64,000 nt of DNA, taken from Phoronis australis. Taxonomy: Eukaryota; Phoronida; Phoronidae. How positions within the stretch are numbered: the first letter of the stretch is position 1; the number at the start of each line of letters is the position of its first letter. A program made the position numbers and the translations under genes. Below the pieces are notes generated by a model. It did no database searches and had not been told where the DNA came from. It was given only the letters and a program-made list of their open reading frames with translations. The stretch covers positions 553,239 through 617,238 of the forward strand of contig NMRA01000015.1 of the NCBI GenBank assembly GCA_002633005.1, given 5' to 3'. This document shows, in pieces, positions 1 through 15,400 of this stretch.

Positions 1-228
1 CAAACCATTAATTAGGTAAACCTACATTCTAATAGCTTGGCTATTCAAAAACTTGAACACACCTCAAGACGTCTATATGATTAGTAGTTCATATGTCAAA
101 AGAACTTGAAAATGTTTAAGCACTAATGAAAAACACTGAAAACGCCCAAAACTGGAGAGATGTATATATCCGGAGACTAGACACTTATAATCAATGTGAA
201 GTTGACAAGTCATCAATGTGAAACTCAC

Positions 229-496
229 CGTAATCACACCCTTCTCCATCATCCTGCCGGGTGTGTCGTGAAGATCAGCAAACACCACAGCCACCTGGTG
301 GTAGACTGAGTGAAGTGCGGTGTGCCTTTCATTCAACTTGGTCTCTAGAGCTGTTCGTTCAGCTGCCGGCAGATTCTTGTCGGCAAGTTGTTCAACCACG
401 GCCACACATTCAGGATCCAACCGGTTCATGGCCTTGTAGAGGTCTTTGGCCCGAAACTTTATCTCAACTGTACCCTCTGGTTCAAGGACCCCTCCC
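229..496 (-). CDS. ACACA: ACC exon 42: carboxyltransferase C-domain, last exon in window
   Basis: Residues 2033-2122. [18 protein letters not shown] then [25 protein letters not shown]. The donor is ACG|GTGAGT. Vertebrate ACC continues DILDWKTSR and about 150 residues to the stop; no such exon is seen in 1-228, so the gene runs off the left edge. Confidence 0.96.
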
Positions 497-3400
497 CTGG
501 CAGAAGACAAGCAACAAAAAATGAAAGAATCAATCCCGTGTAAAGTAAAATCAAATATTATTACCGTTTGCCTCACAAGATCAACAATACATGACGTAAC
601 TGCCTATCTTACCCAATCAGTGCAATGAGTCCACCTGAGCGGCCTGCACTAACCTGAGCGGCCTGTACACACCTGAGTGGCCTGCACACATCTGAGAGAA
701 CATGTACCAGACCGTCTGCCATTAATTAAATTTTTTTGCCCATCTCAAGCATGTGAGAAAAAACAAAGTACATTTGAAGAGTGACTTCAATGACTACACT
801 AAGATACATAAAAATTTCAATATCCATAAATTACTGAAATAGAATTTACTGTTGTCTAGTTTTGAATCAGTCAATAAATGTGCAACTTCAAACTACAAGG
901 CTTGGAATTTTCCGCGGAAATGCGGATTTCCGCTTTTTTCAAATGTTCTGTCCGCGCATTATATTATATTTCCGCGTAAAAAAAAATCGGATTTGATATA
1001 AAATTTCCGTGGCAAATTCCTTTCTTACCGCGGCGTTGCCGACGACGTTCACCTCGAAAAGCGGAAGTTGCTCTTTATGTTTCGGAGGAACGTAAATTGT
1101 CAACATTGCCGGGGCATCTGGGATAGCGTGGTGGGATTTTCAATGGCGTCTCGTGTGATTGTAAACCGCGGTGACAAATACTACGGCTCTGCAGCCAAAA
1201 ATGTGTGTGTGGGAGTGGACGGTCTAAAAAGACACGCATGCTACTGATGGCGGCAATGTTTTTTTTTAGTCCTCCCGACTTTTGTCGGCGAAAGGTTCAC
1301 ATCGACTATTTCAAGGCTGGGTGGCGTTTTGGGCCGTAAAAGTTTCCGCGTTTTTGTCATTGGTCATTCCAAGCCCTGAAACTAAGATAGAACAGGTTTG
1401 GGGTGGTTTGCCTACAATAACAGAACGGATTTGGCCTGTTTTGTCTACAATAACACAGACCATTCTATAATCTGGTTGTAAGTACAATGAGGGAAAATTA
1501 TTAATTATGTGTTAATTGTATAAGAACTTGAATCATTTCCTCTGACAAATTCTAAATCCAAATATTAACGATCGCCAGTGAGCTACATCCATGTTCAAAT
1601 TTATTAGTTGCAAGACAAAAAGAATCAAAGAGAGAGTTGTGTATGGATGTATAAACAGCTAAAAACCCGGTTACTTCGAGGACCCCTGCTTCGGACCTTC
1701 AAATTGGACCCATTTTAACACCGCCTCCTACCTGCTCTCTCGGTCAGCGTACATCTCCATGTAGCGAGGGTTGATGCTGGGGTCAACGACAACCCACGCT
1801 CCCCCACGCAGTTCGGCATGAGGGGGAATGTAGACCAGCACAGGTTGGCGGTACTCACAGAGGGAGTCGACGATCATGGAGCCAAACTTGAGCACCTGGT
1901 CATACATGTCTGCCGAAAAAAAACGAACGTTTTCATGATTCTCAAGACACGTGATGAGATACATGCAAACTACATCAGTCATGAACACCCATCAGTCATG
2001 AACACCCATCAGTCATGAACACCCATCAGTCATGAACACCCATCAGTCATGAACACCCATCAGTCATGAACACCCATCCAATTTTGTCAGTCACAGTGAA
2101 ACATAGAAGAAAAAATATAAAAAATTAACAAAAAAACAGTGATACATATTTTCCAACTAATTCTACTTCCTCATTACAGACCACAAGTATTCCACCAGTT
2201 TTCTACAGTATAACTGACATTTTTCATTGAGATTATCAACTTTGTAAATTAAGCTTTAGTACTTACTAAATGATCATTGCCAAACTAATGTATAAACTCA
2301 CAACACAACTGGAAAAATGAGCGTTTATTATTCAAGAAACACAATGCCCAACCACTTCAATATGGTACAGACTTTTCCACTTCTCTGAAAATTGCATGAG
2401 GTCAAAGGCCAAACAACTAGAATTCTGAACTCAAGGTCATTTTAATGTAGAAAATAATATAAACTGCTCATGCCATGCCAGTTGCAGACAACATATTGGC
2501 AAAAGCAATAAAAGGAGCCTTAACAAACCAAGTATAATTTGTGAATACATATATAAGACCAACAGAGAGTGACCTGAAAATTTTTCTAATATTAATAAGG
2601 AACATCTTGCACTATAATCATGGTGAATGGTAGAAATCAAAAGTTGTTTTCATATAAAAGGCAGACACACAGGCTAAACTGTGATTAGCGGAAAATTAAT
2701 GATTGTGAGCAAAGAAAATATTTGTCAACGTTCTGTGTACTCTCAATACCACTAGAGAATTTTACATACCATCCATGCCACAGGAGAATTCTGTGTACCC
2801 TTCATACCACCAGAGAATTCTATGTACCCTTCATACCACAAGATAATTCTGAGTACCCTCCATACCACCAGAGATTTCTGTGCCCTCCACACCACCAGAG
2901 AATTCTGTGTACCCTCCATGCCACCAGAGATTTCTGTGTACCCTCCATGCCACCAGGAAATTCTAATAGTATGTACCTTTCATTCCACCAGAGAATTCTA
3001 CGTACCCTTCATGCCACCAGAGAAGCCTCGCCAGTTGGCCAGGATCATCAATGGTAGCTGCTCTCTACAAAAGTCTTTGATGGCTGTGGCCGTCTTGTAG
3101 GCAGAGTCAGGGAACCACACCTGACCAGCCTGCTGAATTAACTGTAGAGACAAGACAAAGGTTAAGTTGAACAAACCGTTAAATTACACTAAAAATCTAC
3201 TGGGAAACAATGTGGTAGAAAAGTGGAAATTCACAATTATACAATGTGGCAACAAAAATAGTTAAGATTTCAGATTGTTTTTAGCCAAGCATGGTCTCTA
3301 CAATACAGCTGCTATGCAAATCACTATCAAAAAGTTTTCCCCAATCATTGTTGCAATCATTTTAATATTAATTCAGTTAAAATGTTTTACTGTTGAACAT

Positions 3401-6400
3401 TCAGTTAGAATGCTGACACCAAGAAACTTAACACACTGGCTGTGGTGCGATATGAAAATCTTCACTCGCCTCATTTTACTTGTAAGTGAGTTTACTGACC
3501 TATCCTCTTGAAAACTTGGATCAATTCTACCTGCACAACAGAGTGAATTTGGGATGCGACTATGTCATGCTAAACAATGACCAGTGTTGGATGAACACAT
3601 GAATCCAAAGTAGACCTTTCATGAAATGTGCAGCAAACACAACCCACACATTTCTCCCTTTACTGCATGTGAAGTTCCTTTCACTAGAAGAAACAGTTAT
3701 TGTAGAGTTCAAATCTAGTCTTACTTTGGTCTCCGAGTCCAAATTCGCTGGATCGGCAGGATTCACCATCTCCATAGCCCGCGTCTCCACGACGATGACC
3801 CCTAGAGGGATGCCACCGAGACGAGCTCGTCCGCACACAACCGTCTGCGCCCATGGTTTCATAATCTCCTGCCAGGAGCCCTTGTCAAAGAGACCCATTT
3901 GCCACACGTCAGGGACATCTAGAGAGAAACAATTCTATTGATTTTACTTCACATACATACAATGAGAAAATGTGTAACTCAGAAATCAAATATTAAAATT
4001 TGTGCGAAAACAACGCACAAATGATGATTGTAATCTTCATACATATAACAAGAGCAACACGGAGCGTTTATATGCGCTAAAGACAACAACGCAAATGGTG
4101 TGCTTCTGATGGTGGTTTTAGAATTATCATAAAATTGGACATTCGCTGGCGCAAAATATGTCAAACCTGTTCAAAATTGGGGAAGTGCCATTATTTTTCT
4201 ATTACAAAACTATTTGTCAAATTTGATGAAAATCTACCTATGAAGGAACTCCAAAATATGAAAAGACAAACTGTCATTAGAAACCCAGCGGTAGTAGAAT
4301 CCATTCATTTGATGTCAAGTAAACAGGGATAGACTTGTGACCTTACAAGGGGTTTAATAGATATGGCCGCATATGTGAAAATTATGTCACTAGGGGGCAC
4401 CACACTTAAGCTGGACCTATCTAAAAATCCACATCAGTCATGCTCATGTCAGTAGGAACACACCTGCCAATTTGCTAATGGTCTTCTGAGCCGTTTGGTC
4501 GATACAGAAGCAAACAGCAAAAAAACAGACTAAAAAATAATTGACATGGCCACTAGGTGGCACAAATTACGTTCCATCCATCGCAAATTGGAAAGTACTG
4601 TCATCTTCATAACAGAAACTTGTTTCCAAATTTCATGAAAGAAACATCACGGAGCTCAGATTTAGAGGCAAAAGTAAAAAATATAATAGGTCATACACTT
4701 AAGTCAAACTTAAGATCTCCTTCTCGAATTGGTTTTGAGACAAATCTAACTTTTAAATTTACTAAAATTTAAGATTTGTCTTAGCTAAGTCAGTTTTGTT
4801 GGAATGGGCCCCTATCTGCCAAATTTCAGAAAAATCCATCAATGACCTCCAAAGATACTGAGGAAAACGGACGAAAATTAAAACTGCAACTAGAGGCCAC
4901 AACTGTAGTCGGACTGATCTGAAAAACGTAGTCATCCGTTATCATCTCCATAAAAACATATGTGCCACATTTCACAAAGATCATCCAAAGAGTTCAGGAG
5001 AGACAATCGTAGACACAAAAAACATTAATGAAATTGCCACTAGGGGTCGACACAGCAGTCGAACCCGCCCGAAAATCAGTGTCAGCTGTCATCTTCTAAT
5101 CAGGAAAACATTTGTCAAATTTCATAATGATCCTTTGAACAGTTTGGCGGATAGGAAGGCGAACGTCAAAAATGCACTCAAATGTTTTTAAATTGCCACC
5201 TGGTGGCACACAATACAGGAAGGTGTGATCACCTCTTAAACAGAAACCCATTTGCTACATTTCACGCAAATCCATTAACTTAAGGAACTCCAAAAATACA
5301 GAGGCAAATGTAAAAAAACAAAATTGCCACTAAAAGGCAGAGCGGTACTCAAATTGGTCCGAAACTTGTAGTCGTCTGTCGTCAGCTTCATAGAAATACA
5401 TCTGTCAAATCTCATTGCGATCCTGCAAGGGGTTTAGGAGATACAGCCGCAGACGCTGGATGCCCAGACAGAGATAATGGCAATATGCACCCATCTAATT
5501 ATAAATATGTGGGCGCATAAAAACTATTACGGTAAAGTCGCGTGATTTTCGGACGGCCCGCCATTTTCGACCAAGAATAAATATTTCCGAAATGAGTTTT
5601 TCATAATCCACGAAATTCGTACAAGGTCCAAAAACTGTTTTATAATGATCTTCGAACTTCGGACAATGTCATAAACGTCGGATTTTTGCCCCGCGACTTT
5701 CGGACAAGGAAAATTTTAGAAACGCTAATTTGGGATCGACGCAACTCCCGTGTCACTAAAGCGTTCAACGGATGATTACTACTCTATAAGGCATGAATCT
5801 GAGAATTGGTGTAACGGGCTTTGTAATTTTTACCTTGTCTCGACGATGCCATGACCGTTACTCGATTGTCTTGCGTTTAGCTTGTGTTTGGCGCTTTAGC
5901 TATGGAAAGAGTCACCGAGTCCCGCATGACGAAAATTTCTGATGAAAATACAAATGGGAAATTCACCGAAGGCTGCAGTTTTTCGTTGTAGCGTAACATG
6001 TGCTCTGGTTTAATTAGACCGTGTTGTTCGACTTCGGACTGTGACATTGAACTTGCACGCCTGACATCAACTTGCGTGTTACGAAACGTTTTTATTTTTA
6101 AAACGTCTTGGCCTTTGCAAATGCCCTTGTTAGTGGCTAAAATCTCCGGCGACGTGTCCCGATTTTATTCTTGACGTGATGAGAAATATTTTTTGCTTAA
6201 GCCCCCATTCACAATAGGCCACTAGCGGAAACCCAAATTTGGAGGTCCGCTAAATTCGGACACCACAAAATGATATTTCGCGAGATTCGTCCAAGAATGA
6301 ATTTTTTCTATTGGAATTAATTTTCAGTGTCCGAAAATCACGCGACTTTACCGTACTCAGCGACCTAGTATTAAAGCAAAGATACACGCTAAAGAGGACA

Positions 6401-9400
6401 AGAGTTCAATTCTTTACTAGCTACTATAAACCATGTGCTGGTGTTCAGTATTCTACACTTTTTTCATCAGGTGTGTTTGGCCTTCTAAAGCAATGTTATT
6501 GTCATTCTTTTCATTTGAATTGAAATTAAGTGCAATAAATTAACTGCAGAAATTCCCCAATGGCTACATTGCCTTGGCATCTCAAACTCGCCGTTATAAA
6601 CAATGTAATGTGCCTCGTCTGAGGCCTGTTTGTGGACGTGATTATTAGCTTTTGTCTTTTGACTTTGGCGAAAAGTCAGAAATCTGACTACAAATAGTCA
6701 CCAGTTGATTCTCAAACCATTTCGTTTTCTGTTCAAAAAATAATTGCAGGCAGTCTGATACACGCTGTAACAGACATGCACATGGCGCTCAGGTGGGCCC
6801 AATGCACTCATCAACTGGAACCATTCTCATACTTTTTAGTTAAAACAAAGCCAAGGAGCTAGCAACCTGACTCAAGGGTCTATAGCAGTGTGGCCCAGTT
6901 AGGCTTGGACTCAAGGGTCTATAGCAGTGTGGCCCAGTTAGGCTTGAAAGCACCTCGAGCACAGAAAGTGGCCACTTATCCCCCTACACTGTCTTTTCTG
7001 TCTTCTGTAAAGTCAAACAGACCATGGAACTCCTGTCTTTTGACTTGGAGTTGTAGACAAATTTTCTGACTTTCAGCCTCAGGTTACTTTTGTGAAATAA
7101 GCTAAGCCATCTGTAGATGGAACTCAAACGACCAAGGCCAAGTCTCATTGAGAAACATTATAAGCACTAATAGTCTGGCAGTTTGTAAACTTAGAAATCA
7201 CATCTAATCTGAGTATGGAACGAGACTGAGAGCGACTTTATTAATTTAGTAAGTTAAGTGGCCCAAATCAAAAATTAGTTTTTGCACAAGGTGTGATTTT
7301 GTTGGCACTATAAAATATTAAGAAAGCTGAAAAAAGAAATTAACAAACCTGGATCTTGTCTGCCTGTTATGAGAAACCTAGGGTCATAGGGTGCTTTGGT
7401 GGGGGTAAAGGTCACATCCCGGTCAACTGGGTCCAGGCTGGGAGCAGTTATGGCCAGTGGTCCATCTTTGTGCTAGAAATCAAAACCACAGACCACAAGA
7501 GCTAAAAATGAGTACAAACTACTAAACTAACTAAGAACTAACTAATTCTGAAAGCCAAGTAAGACAGAGTACACCATGCAACTGATTGGTTTGAGTTAGA
7601 ACTAACTGGCTTGTCATTTTAAGAAAAACCATTGTGGCCGGAAATGGTTTGGCAACTGAACACTAGGTGGAGATGCTAGATTGTACAAGGAAACCTAAAA
7701 ACCTAAATTACAAAAAATATGACAATTCATCACACATCGGAAACTAAAGGGTGACACAAATCCTTTTTCTAACATGAGTTGAAAAAAAAAGCACAGTTAA
7801 AAGCCCATTTTCGGCAAAATCCTGATTTTTCAATCTAACTTCAAATTTAGAAAGCAAGCTGAGATGAAACGAGTAATCCATGGACAACATGTGACTAGGC
7901 TTGTGACTGGTCAACAAACTTTACTGGAGATTCAACTTGAAAACTGGCCAACTGTGTGGCGTGCTTCCAGTTTCCTGCAATGTGATTGGCTGATTCAACT
8001 CGAGTAAAATCTGGTGGACACAGCCTTCACTCAGAAACGCTTCAGTGCAACAATTGTAAAGAGACCACTTAGTGGCAACAGTGGAACAAGTTGTAACTGA
8101 CCTTAGGAATGTAGGTGGCAACAGAGGGACAAATTGTAACTGACCTTAGGAATGTAGGAGAGCCACTTGAGCACCTTGTAGACACCACTGAAGTCATCGG
8201 GCGCCACCTGGTGAGATACACCATTGTGGTGCATAATCTGGATACCACCCAGCTGGTTATTACTGGTGTATACCTCACGGCCCAGCACCTATAACATACA
8301 AACAGCACATTTTATCAAAAGCCACAGGATCTCTCTAATTCTAGGCAAAAATACATCCAAGAATTTCGACTTTTCATTTTAAAAAAACTTCAAATACTTC
8401 AGTTGTAAATGAACACAATTGTTTAATATTTCCCGATAACTATCGTTCAAAACTTGGAAATGGCATTACAATTTGGTACTGCGTATTGATTAAAAAATCA
8501 GAAAATAAAATTTCATGTGTTTGCAATATTTTCTCCAAAACAAAATTTTTTTATTATATTTCCCCAAAAATAATTAACAAAATGGCCTTTCCTCTATTTC
8601 CCAAAGGCTCGCCACAACTATACGATCGTACAGAGCAACTCATAACAATATATTAGTAAACATTTCCTCGATATTTATTTTTGGTGAGAAGTAAAACAAT
8701 AATCTAATCTTTCTTGTTTGCCATCCTGTTTGTGTGAAACAGGCTTAACATGGTGAGATTTTCACAAACAAGCAGTTCAAGAAAGCAACTGAATGCCTGG
8801 TCTTTGCTGTCAGATTGTAAAATATTGGAAACTGAGCGCACAACTATGTGAGTTCTTTCTACCAGAGGAAATGAACTTTTAATTAAAGGTTTATGCATTT
8901 CTCAGAAATATGATGTAACTTTATTACCTTATTGAGTGCCCCAGCTCCGGTCAATATGATGTGTGAGTTCTCCACCTGAATCACTCGCTGACCAAGGCGC
9001 ACCAGGTAAGCACCGATACCGACTGACCGACACGTCACCTGTCAATCAAAACACTGACAAAAGTAATGAACACAAGGATACAAACTGAATCGAAACATCA
9101 GGCGCCGCCTATGTGTTGGCACCACCACCAAGTATCACCACAGCACCATCAACGGGTAGGCATCACCAAGTACTACCACAGTGCCACCGATGGATAGGCA
9201 CCACCATTGAGTAACATCACAGCACGGACATGTGACTGTGTCATTACTTCAAACATTCCCACTAGAGGGGGCAACATTAATTAACCTGAATTTTCCACAG
9301 GGGGCATAGTGCTAGATTTTTATGTACTATGTCGGTGAATAAAAACCCTCGTCCTTGTAAACTAAATGGAAATATGTAATTATCAGTTTTTACAGTACAG

Positions 9401-12400
9401 GACAATTTATGCTGGAGATCACTCATTAAAAAATTAATATAAATTATTATCACAGATCCATCTCAGTGATACTCAAGTAGCACAATGTTGAAGAAAAAGC
9501 CAAAGTACGATTAGAAAACATGCTAAGGAATTACTGTATATCAAGGAGTCATTGGCCATTCAGGATCAGCATGCTACTGATTCTCTCAATAACATGCAGA
9601 GTTCAGTGACCCTGCAACTATGGTGATGACCTACTTACGTTTCCCTGTATCTCTCACTCTCATTCCACCACATGGATGTGACTTGAAAGAATATCGACAC
9701 TTGTTGTCCTACTGTACATATCTTGATGATGTCTTGTTGAATAAGACAAAACATTGAGTTAACAAAATACTTCTTTATTTGTGCGGCAATTGTCCGTTTT
9801 CTAAATAAATCTATCTTTTAGTGTTACCAATAATTTGGACTTACCAAACTAATTGTAGGTATTTCATTGTAGGCCAGCGATGTTTCCCCAGCAATCATGC
9901 CTGACCCCTTCAGGTTTTCAACACCAAGACCTTCTTCAAATCCTAACAACAAATTAAACAAGGGAGAATTGATCACCCTAAAGAATAAAGACAAGTAACA
10001 AGAAATCTTTTAAAGACTATAAAGGTGATGTAGAACTTTATCAACAAATCTGTCAAACCAACTATCTTAAAAGCTATGGAATTTAACACAGAAAAAATAA
10101 CAACTTCAGACACCTGTAGAATTTGACTTTTTATCAATCTGCTAGTAACTGGGTCACGTGACCATGTCTTTCCATTAGAATTTTACAAAAAAGAAAAGTA
10201 CATTGATAGTAAGACAATAACATAACCAAATTTGCTGTAGTGAGGATAAAACCTCAAAAATGTTACAGTTTTCTAAATTTTTTATTTTTGTTTTATCCAA
10301 CTATTGATTTTTTATGAAAATCATAGAACTCCTATTCCTGATAGCAATTCATGCAAAAGTGAACATTTAATACATTACAATGCCTAACAATGTCTTGGAA
10401 AAAAGTACGTGCAGCATAGTTATCTGAAACTTTCATCTGAATCTGATCTGCCATTTCAAAGATGTTCCATAGTTAGTCGAATTTGGACATTTTTCTAGGA
10501 TGCTACAAACTTTTCATAAATCCAGTGATGAAACATCCACACAAATGGTAAATATGTTAATGTCATGGAGTTAGGAAAAGAAGTTCAAGCAAAATAGCCA
10601 AGATCTAGCAATTAGCAAATGACCACCGTATGGTGGAAATGAACTTGATGTTTTGGTACCATGGGAAGATAAGTATACGTCTGGGAAATTGTCTTTCTCA
10701 GGAAACATGAGTTTTGATCAATCATTTTCACAAAACACAATATACCTTAAAGAAGAAGTCATTCCAAACCACATTCTCCCAAGGCGTGTGGCAAGGTGAT
10801 TGTTATATAACTGTTTAAAACAAAGATTACTGTTTTACAGTCAACCCACCTATTATGTCCAGAATCTTGTAGCGTGCTTCATCTCCGTCTTCAATAAGCT
10901 CCGCCCTCACTGAGTTCATGGTGCTCACCTTCTTGAAGTCCTCCGGAGTCAGATACAGGTACTTAAAGCCCTATGGGATAATGAAACAGATCACTGCATA
11001 GTTACATAAATTATACTTAGGTTTAAGAACAACTGCCTAAATTCTAATGTGGGCCACGCCTAGACTTATTTTTCAGAATTACCTGTAAAAACGATAACCG
11101 TACTTTCGATCAACACCATGTGAACGCCACAAATAAAACAGATTTGGGCAATTTCCCCATTTCATTTGAGCAAGTAGGCAGTTGTAAAAATCATTTTGAT
11201 GGGAGGTAATCAACTTCAACTTCTCTTGCAGCTCCAAGGCAAATAAAAATGACTGTTCAACCCAAGTAGCACATATTTCTATCAGAACTTTGGGCTCGCA
11301 CATGTTGCAAGACCAATACAATAATTTGACACTGACCAGCTGCAGTCACCGGGAATTTGAAACAAATCAACTATGAACAGAATAACAAAATGAAACTTAC
11401 TCTTAGTAATTCTTTACATATTCCGCACTACAATATTTCTCAAACAGCTGATTACTTTGCAAAAAAATTAAGAAAACTTGCCAAATATTGTTTAATGACA
11501 TCTAAACAGTAAAAAGCAAGCTATCAATAGACTCACATCGTCTTTGCCTTTTATTTCGAAATTTTCCAAAACAAAATTTCTCTTGTCCAACTTAATGTGC
11601 GAAGAAAAACTGTTACTAGGTATTCCCTTAGAGTATAGTACTTCAGACACTAACAAAGTGGAGCTGAACTTTAAATGTCTGTTTCTATGGCGACTGCATC
11701 AAACAACAAACCTTGTCTGGATCCTTAACATCCTCCCAGGCCACACGGAATAAATGTTTCACTTCCTCTGCCAGACCGATGCGCGCACCACTATTGGCTG
11801 ATATGTAAACACGAGGGATGCCGAGGGTACGTGACAAGGCTGAGGCTCTCTAGTTAGGAACAAAACGAATATTACCTTTTTACTGATTTTGTCCAAAAGC
11901 ACGCTTTCTTGAATTATATCAAATATTTGACTGTTGGTGACAAAAAAAATCTCATGTTGCAATTGACTTACTCTATAGCTAACCCTGAATGACATATAAA
12001 GATTGAGATAAAAATACTGAAAACAGAGATGACTGATTATGTAATATGCACTGATTATGTAATATACACTGATTATGTAATATGCACTGTTTACCAATTG
12101 CCATAGGTAAGTTGACATTGCTTGTGCCAATCTAATATCCCAACTACAGATTGAATCTTAATCAGAACAAGAGTTTGCAAGATCTATGTAACAGATACTG
12201 AATCAAGAGGCAAATGGAACAGCAATAAGTCACTCTTCTCAACACATTTGGATGACCTTGTCAATTTTGTTTTTAATGAGCTGCCAACTGTCCACACCAT
12301 GATACTTAACAAATACTGCATGGAAACAGCAAAGCTTAAGAAGGAAAACCTGGGAAAACACAAAAATAAAACACCAAAACAGAAACACAGGACACAGTAG

Positions 12401-15400
12401 TTAGCTAAATATCAAAAATTTTAAGATCATTTTAGTTCACAAATATCCCCCACTTACATCAAACAACAAGTCTTCTTGGGGGCCAAACGATCCAATCTTG
12501 AACGTCATATCATTGGCAATGACAATAATAGACCGACCTTCAGGGAACTCGGGAGTCTTCAAGGTCATCTTCCAAGCAACCATTCCAATCTTGAAAACAT
12601 TTTCATAAATTAAAAAATCACATTTCACATGAGAAACAAATCAGTTGAATTCAAACATCTGCAAAACATGGTTCCAATAAAAGTGTTGCAATCTGTAGCA
12701 AGATTTTTGTGTCTTGGGTTACTTTTTAGTCAATATTTACAAAAGCAGAGATAAACAAAGCAAAAAATTATGGCAAAGCAAGGTGTAAAATTTAAGCTCG
12801 AGTTCAATGACCATGATCTTATAGATAACCTTGGTCACATGACTACATGTCCCATGATCTTACAACAGTTAGTCTTGTTCACATGGTACATGCCTCATTC
12901 TCTCCCTGGATCCTATGTTGTTCACATAGCTTCTCTTGTCCGTCCAACACCAGCTCAACACACTCCCACACGTCATCATGGGTGGTCTCTATGCGATGAC
13001 TTGCATCATGCTCTGACCACAATTTCAGCAGACACTGCAAGTCAAATATTAAACATTTTTCTTTAATTGTTAAAAGGTGATAATTAAGACACTATTTACA
13101 GTATGCGATGGAAACATTCCATTTTTGTTGAAATAAACAGTAACATAACATAACATATTATAAGCATACTAAGTCCACGCATGATAATTCCATACGACAT
13201 CTAAGTTTAAACAGCCACTGAGGGTCATAACGCTTTGATAACCTCTCACCTGTCTAAACATCTCTGGAAAGTCGTAAACATAGGTTGTTCCCATAGTTTG
13301 TGCCTGGAACCTCTTGAGCTGCATATGGTCCTTAGTCACGTATGGCGTACTCAGCAGCAGACCGTGGAGAGGGCCTTGTTTGGCCCCATATGCTTGGAAC
13401 ATCACCTGCAGGGAAATTATGCAAAGTAAACTAATTTTGTAGCTGAACACGACAAAAATAAGGAAAAAAAGCAACATGGTAGCATGTGCAATTTTATTGA
13501 TAATACTGTGTTGCACAACAAGTAGCCAGGATGTAAACAATGACAACACACTACAACTTAAGGAATTTCCACTAAATGAAACTTAATTCAATGTCATTAT
13601 TTGTCAGATCAAGTGTACAGCCATCTAACCCTGTGACTCTGTGTTCACTAACACCAGTAAAAACTCATCATTACTGTCAAAATAGTCATTTTTGACAGGG
13701 TTGTAACACGTAGGTTTGAATGCTCGTGCTTTTTCAAAGTATTGTCAGATGACATAGAACTTGAACACTAATATGGTGCTACTTACCTTTTATGGCAAAA
13801 ACAAGAAAATGAAAATTAATCTATTTCGCCATATCACATCCTAAACTAGCGAAATTTTACCGTACTTGTGTGAAAAACCTAATGAAGTCATGAGGTCACG
13901 TGCCTCGCTCACAATGCATGGCGATATACCGCAGAGACTTGATACACGATCTTACCAGACTCACACGATACAAGCCTTACAGAACCCATACCATTAACTT
14001 GATACATGATCTTACCAAACTCATACCATTGATCCAGAAGTACTGCTTTACATGTGACATTTTATCTGTTTAGTCACAGCTACAACTAAACAATTACCAT
14101 AGCAACGCTAACAATAGCTTCCACCATAACATACAAAGTACGGTCATATTCACTCTACTGGTGATCTAACTACTTACTAAACCCTGAGTTTGCCTGATAT
14201 TAAAAGAACAGACAACACTAACAAAGCCCTATCACAAAAGCTCTAATTTACATTCTAAGTTTAACAGGTATCCGAGACCAATTAAAATTACCTTGAACAC
14301 ATCACAGCCCTGGCAAACAGAGCAAGGCGGATCATTTGAACACAATGATGACATTGTAAAATGAAACAAAAATGCTAAAACACTGACATCATAACCAGAA
14401 TCTGATGGTATATCAATACAGATTTTCTGTTCGTCGACTGGCTGAATATCAACAACTGAGTCGAAAGTTAGAGGATTGGAGGAGCCAGATATTCATCTAC
14501 ACCAAAATCAAGCATTGAACATTCCAGTGTCACACTGACAAGTGATGATTTTCCAAGTCACACCAAAATGAACAATGTGTGACCTCATCACTGCAAAACA
14601 TGCTGAACATTTGCTGGAAGGAACATTTCTGACATAAAGTGCAAACATGCAAATAATAAACATTCATCTACTAAGACCAACAGTCAGTTATATTTTCGAA
14701 AAGTTCCTAAAAGTACATCCACAAAACTACTTCCATTTAGTGTTATAACTTTGTATCAAAATGTTAAGATTTTGAGTTGTTATTTCTTGAATATGTTAAC
14801 AAGTGTCACCCAGACATGACAAGCAGTCGTTGACTGTACACCGCACCATTTATATGAGACAATCAAAGTTTGTGAGACTCATACGATTCATTGAGTTGAA
14901 AGACAAGCTATACTGCAGACGGAGTTAGTGCTCTTCTAATCACACAACGTTTTGGCATGAAAGTGCTTCAGATAATCATGATAATGATAATAATGATAGT
15001 AAACAAAATAAAAATATCAATTCTGTTACTGTGCAAAACAAAGCAATAGTACTGACAGGACAGTAAGGGACTAATTGTACAATAACAACAACAACAACAA
15101 ATTTAACATTTCTTTAATTAATTTTACAGTAACAACATCCACCACCCATACCTGACTAGATCTGGCATCGTTCACTTCTTTATACATGGTGATGTCCAGG
15201 AAGTAGCCACTCTCATTGGTCAGAAACAAGCGGATAGGAATGCGTTCCCCACTAGGGGTCAGCCTGATAGTCATCTTGAGCTCGGCTTGTAACACGCGGA
15301 GTTTCCACAGTCGACTGCCGTAACGCATCACCATACTGCGAACAGTCTCTTCCAGCTGAGCCAGCAAAGAGAGAAAGAATAAGATACAAACTTTTTAAGA

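Noticed and set aside
1973-2074. CRISPR-like array
   Set aside because: Units are contiguous without spacers in a eukaryotic intron; a simple minisatellite.
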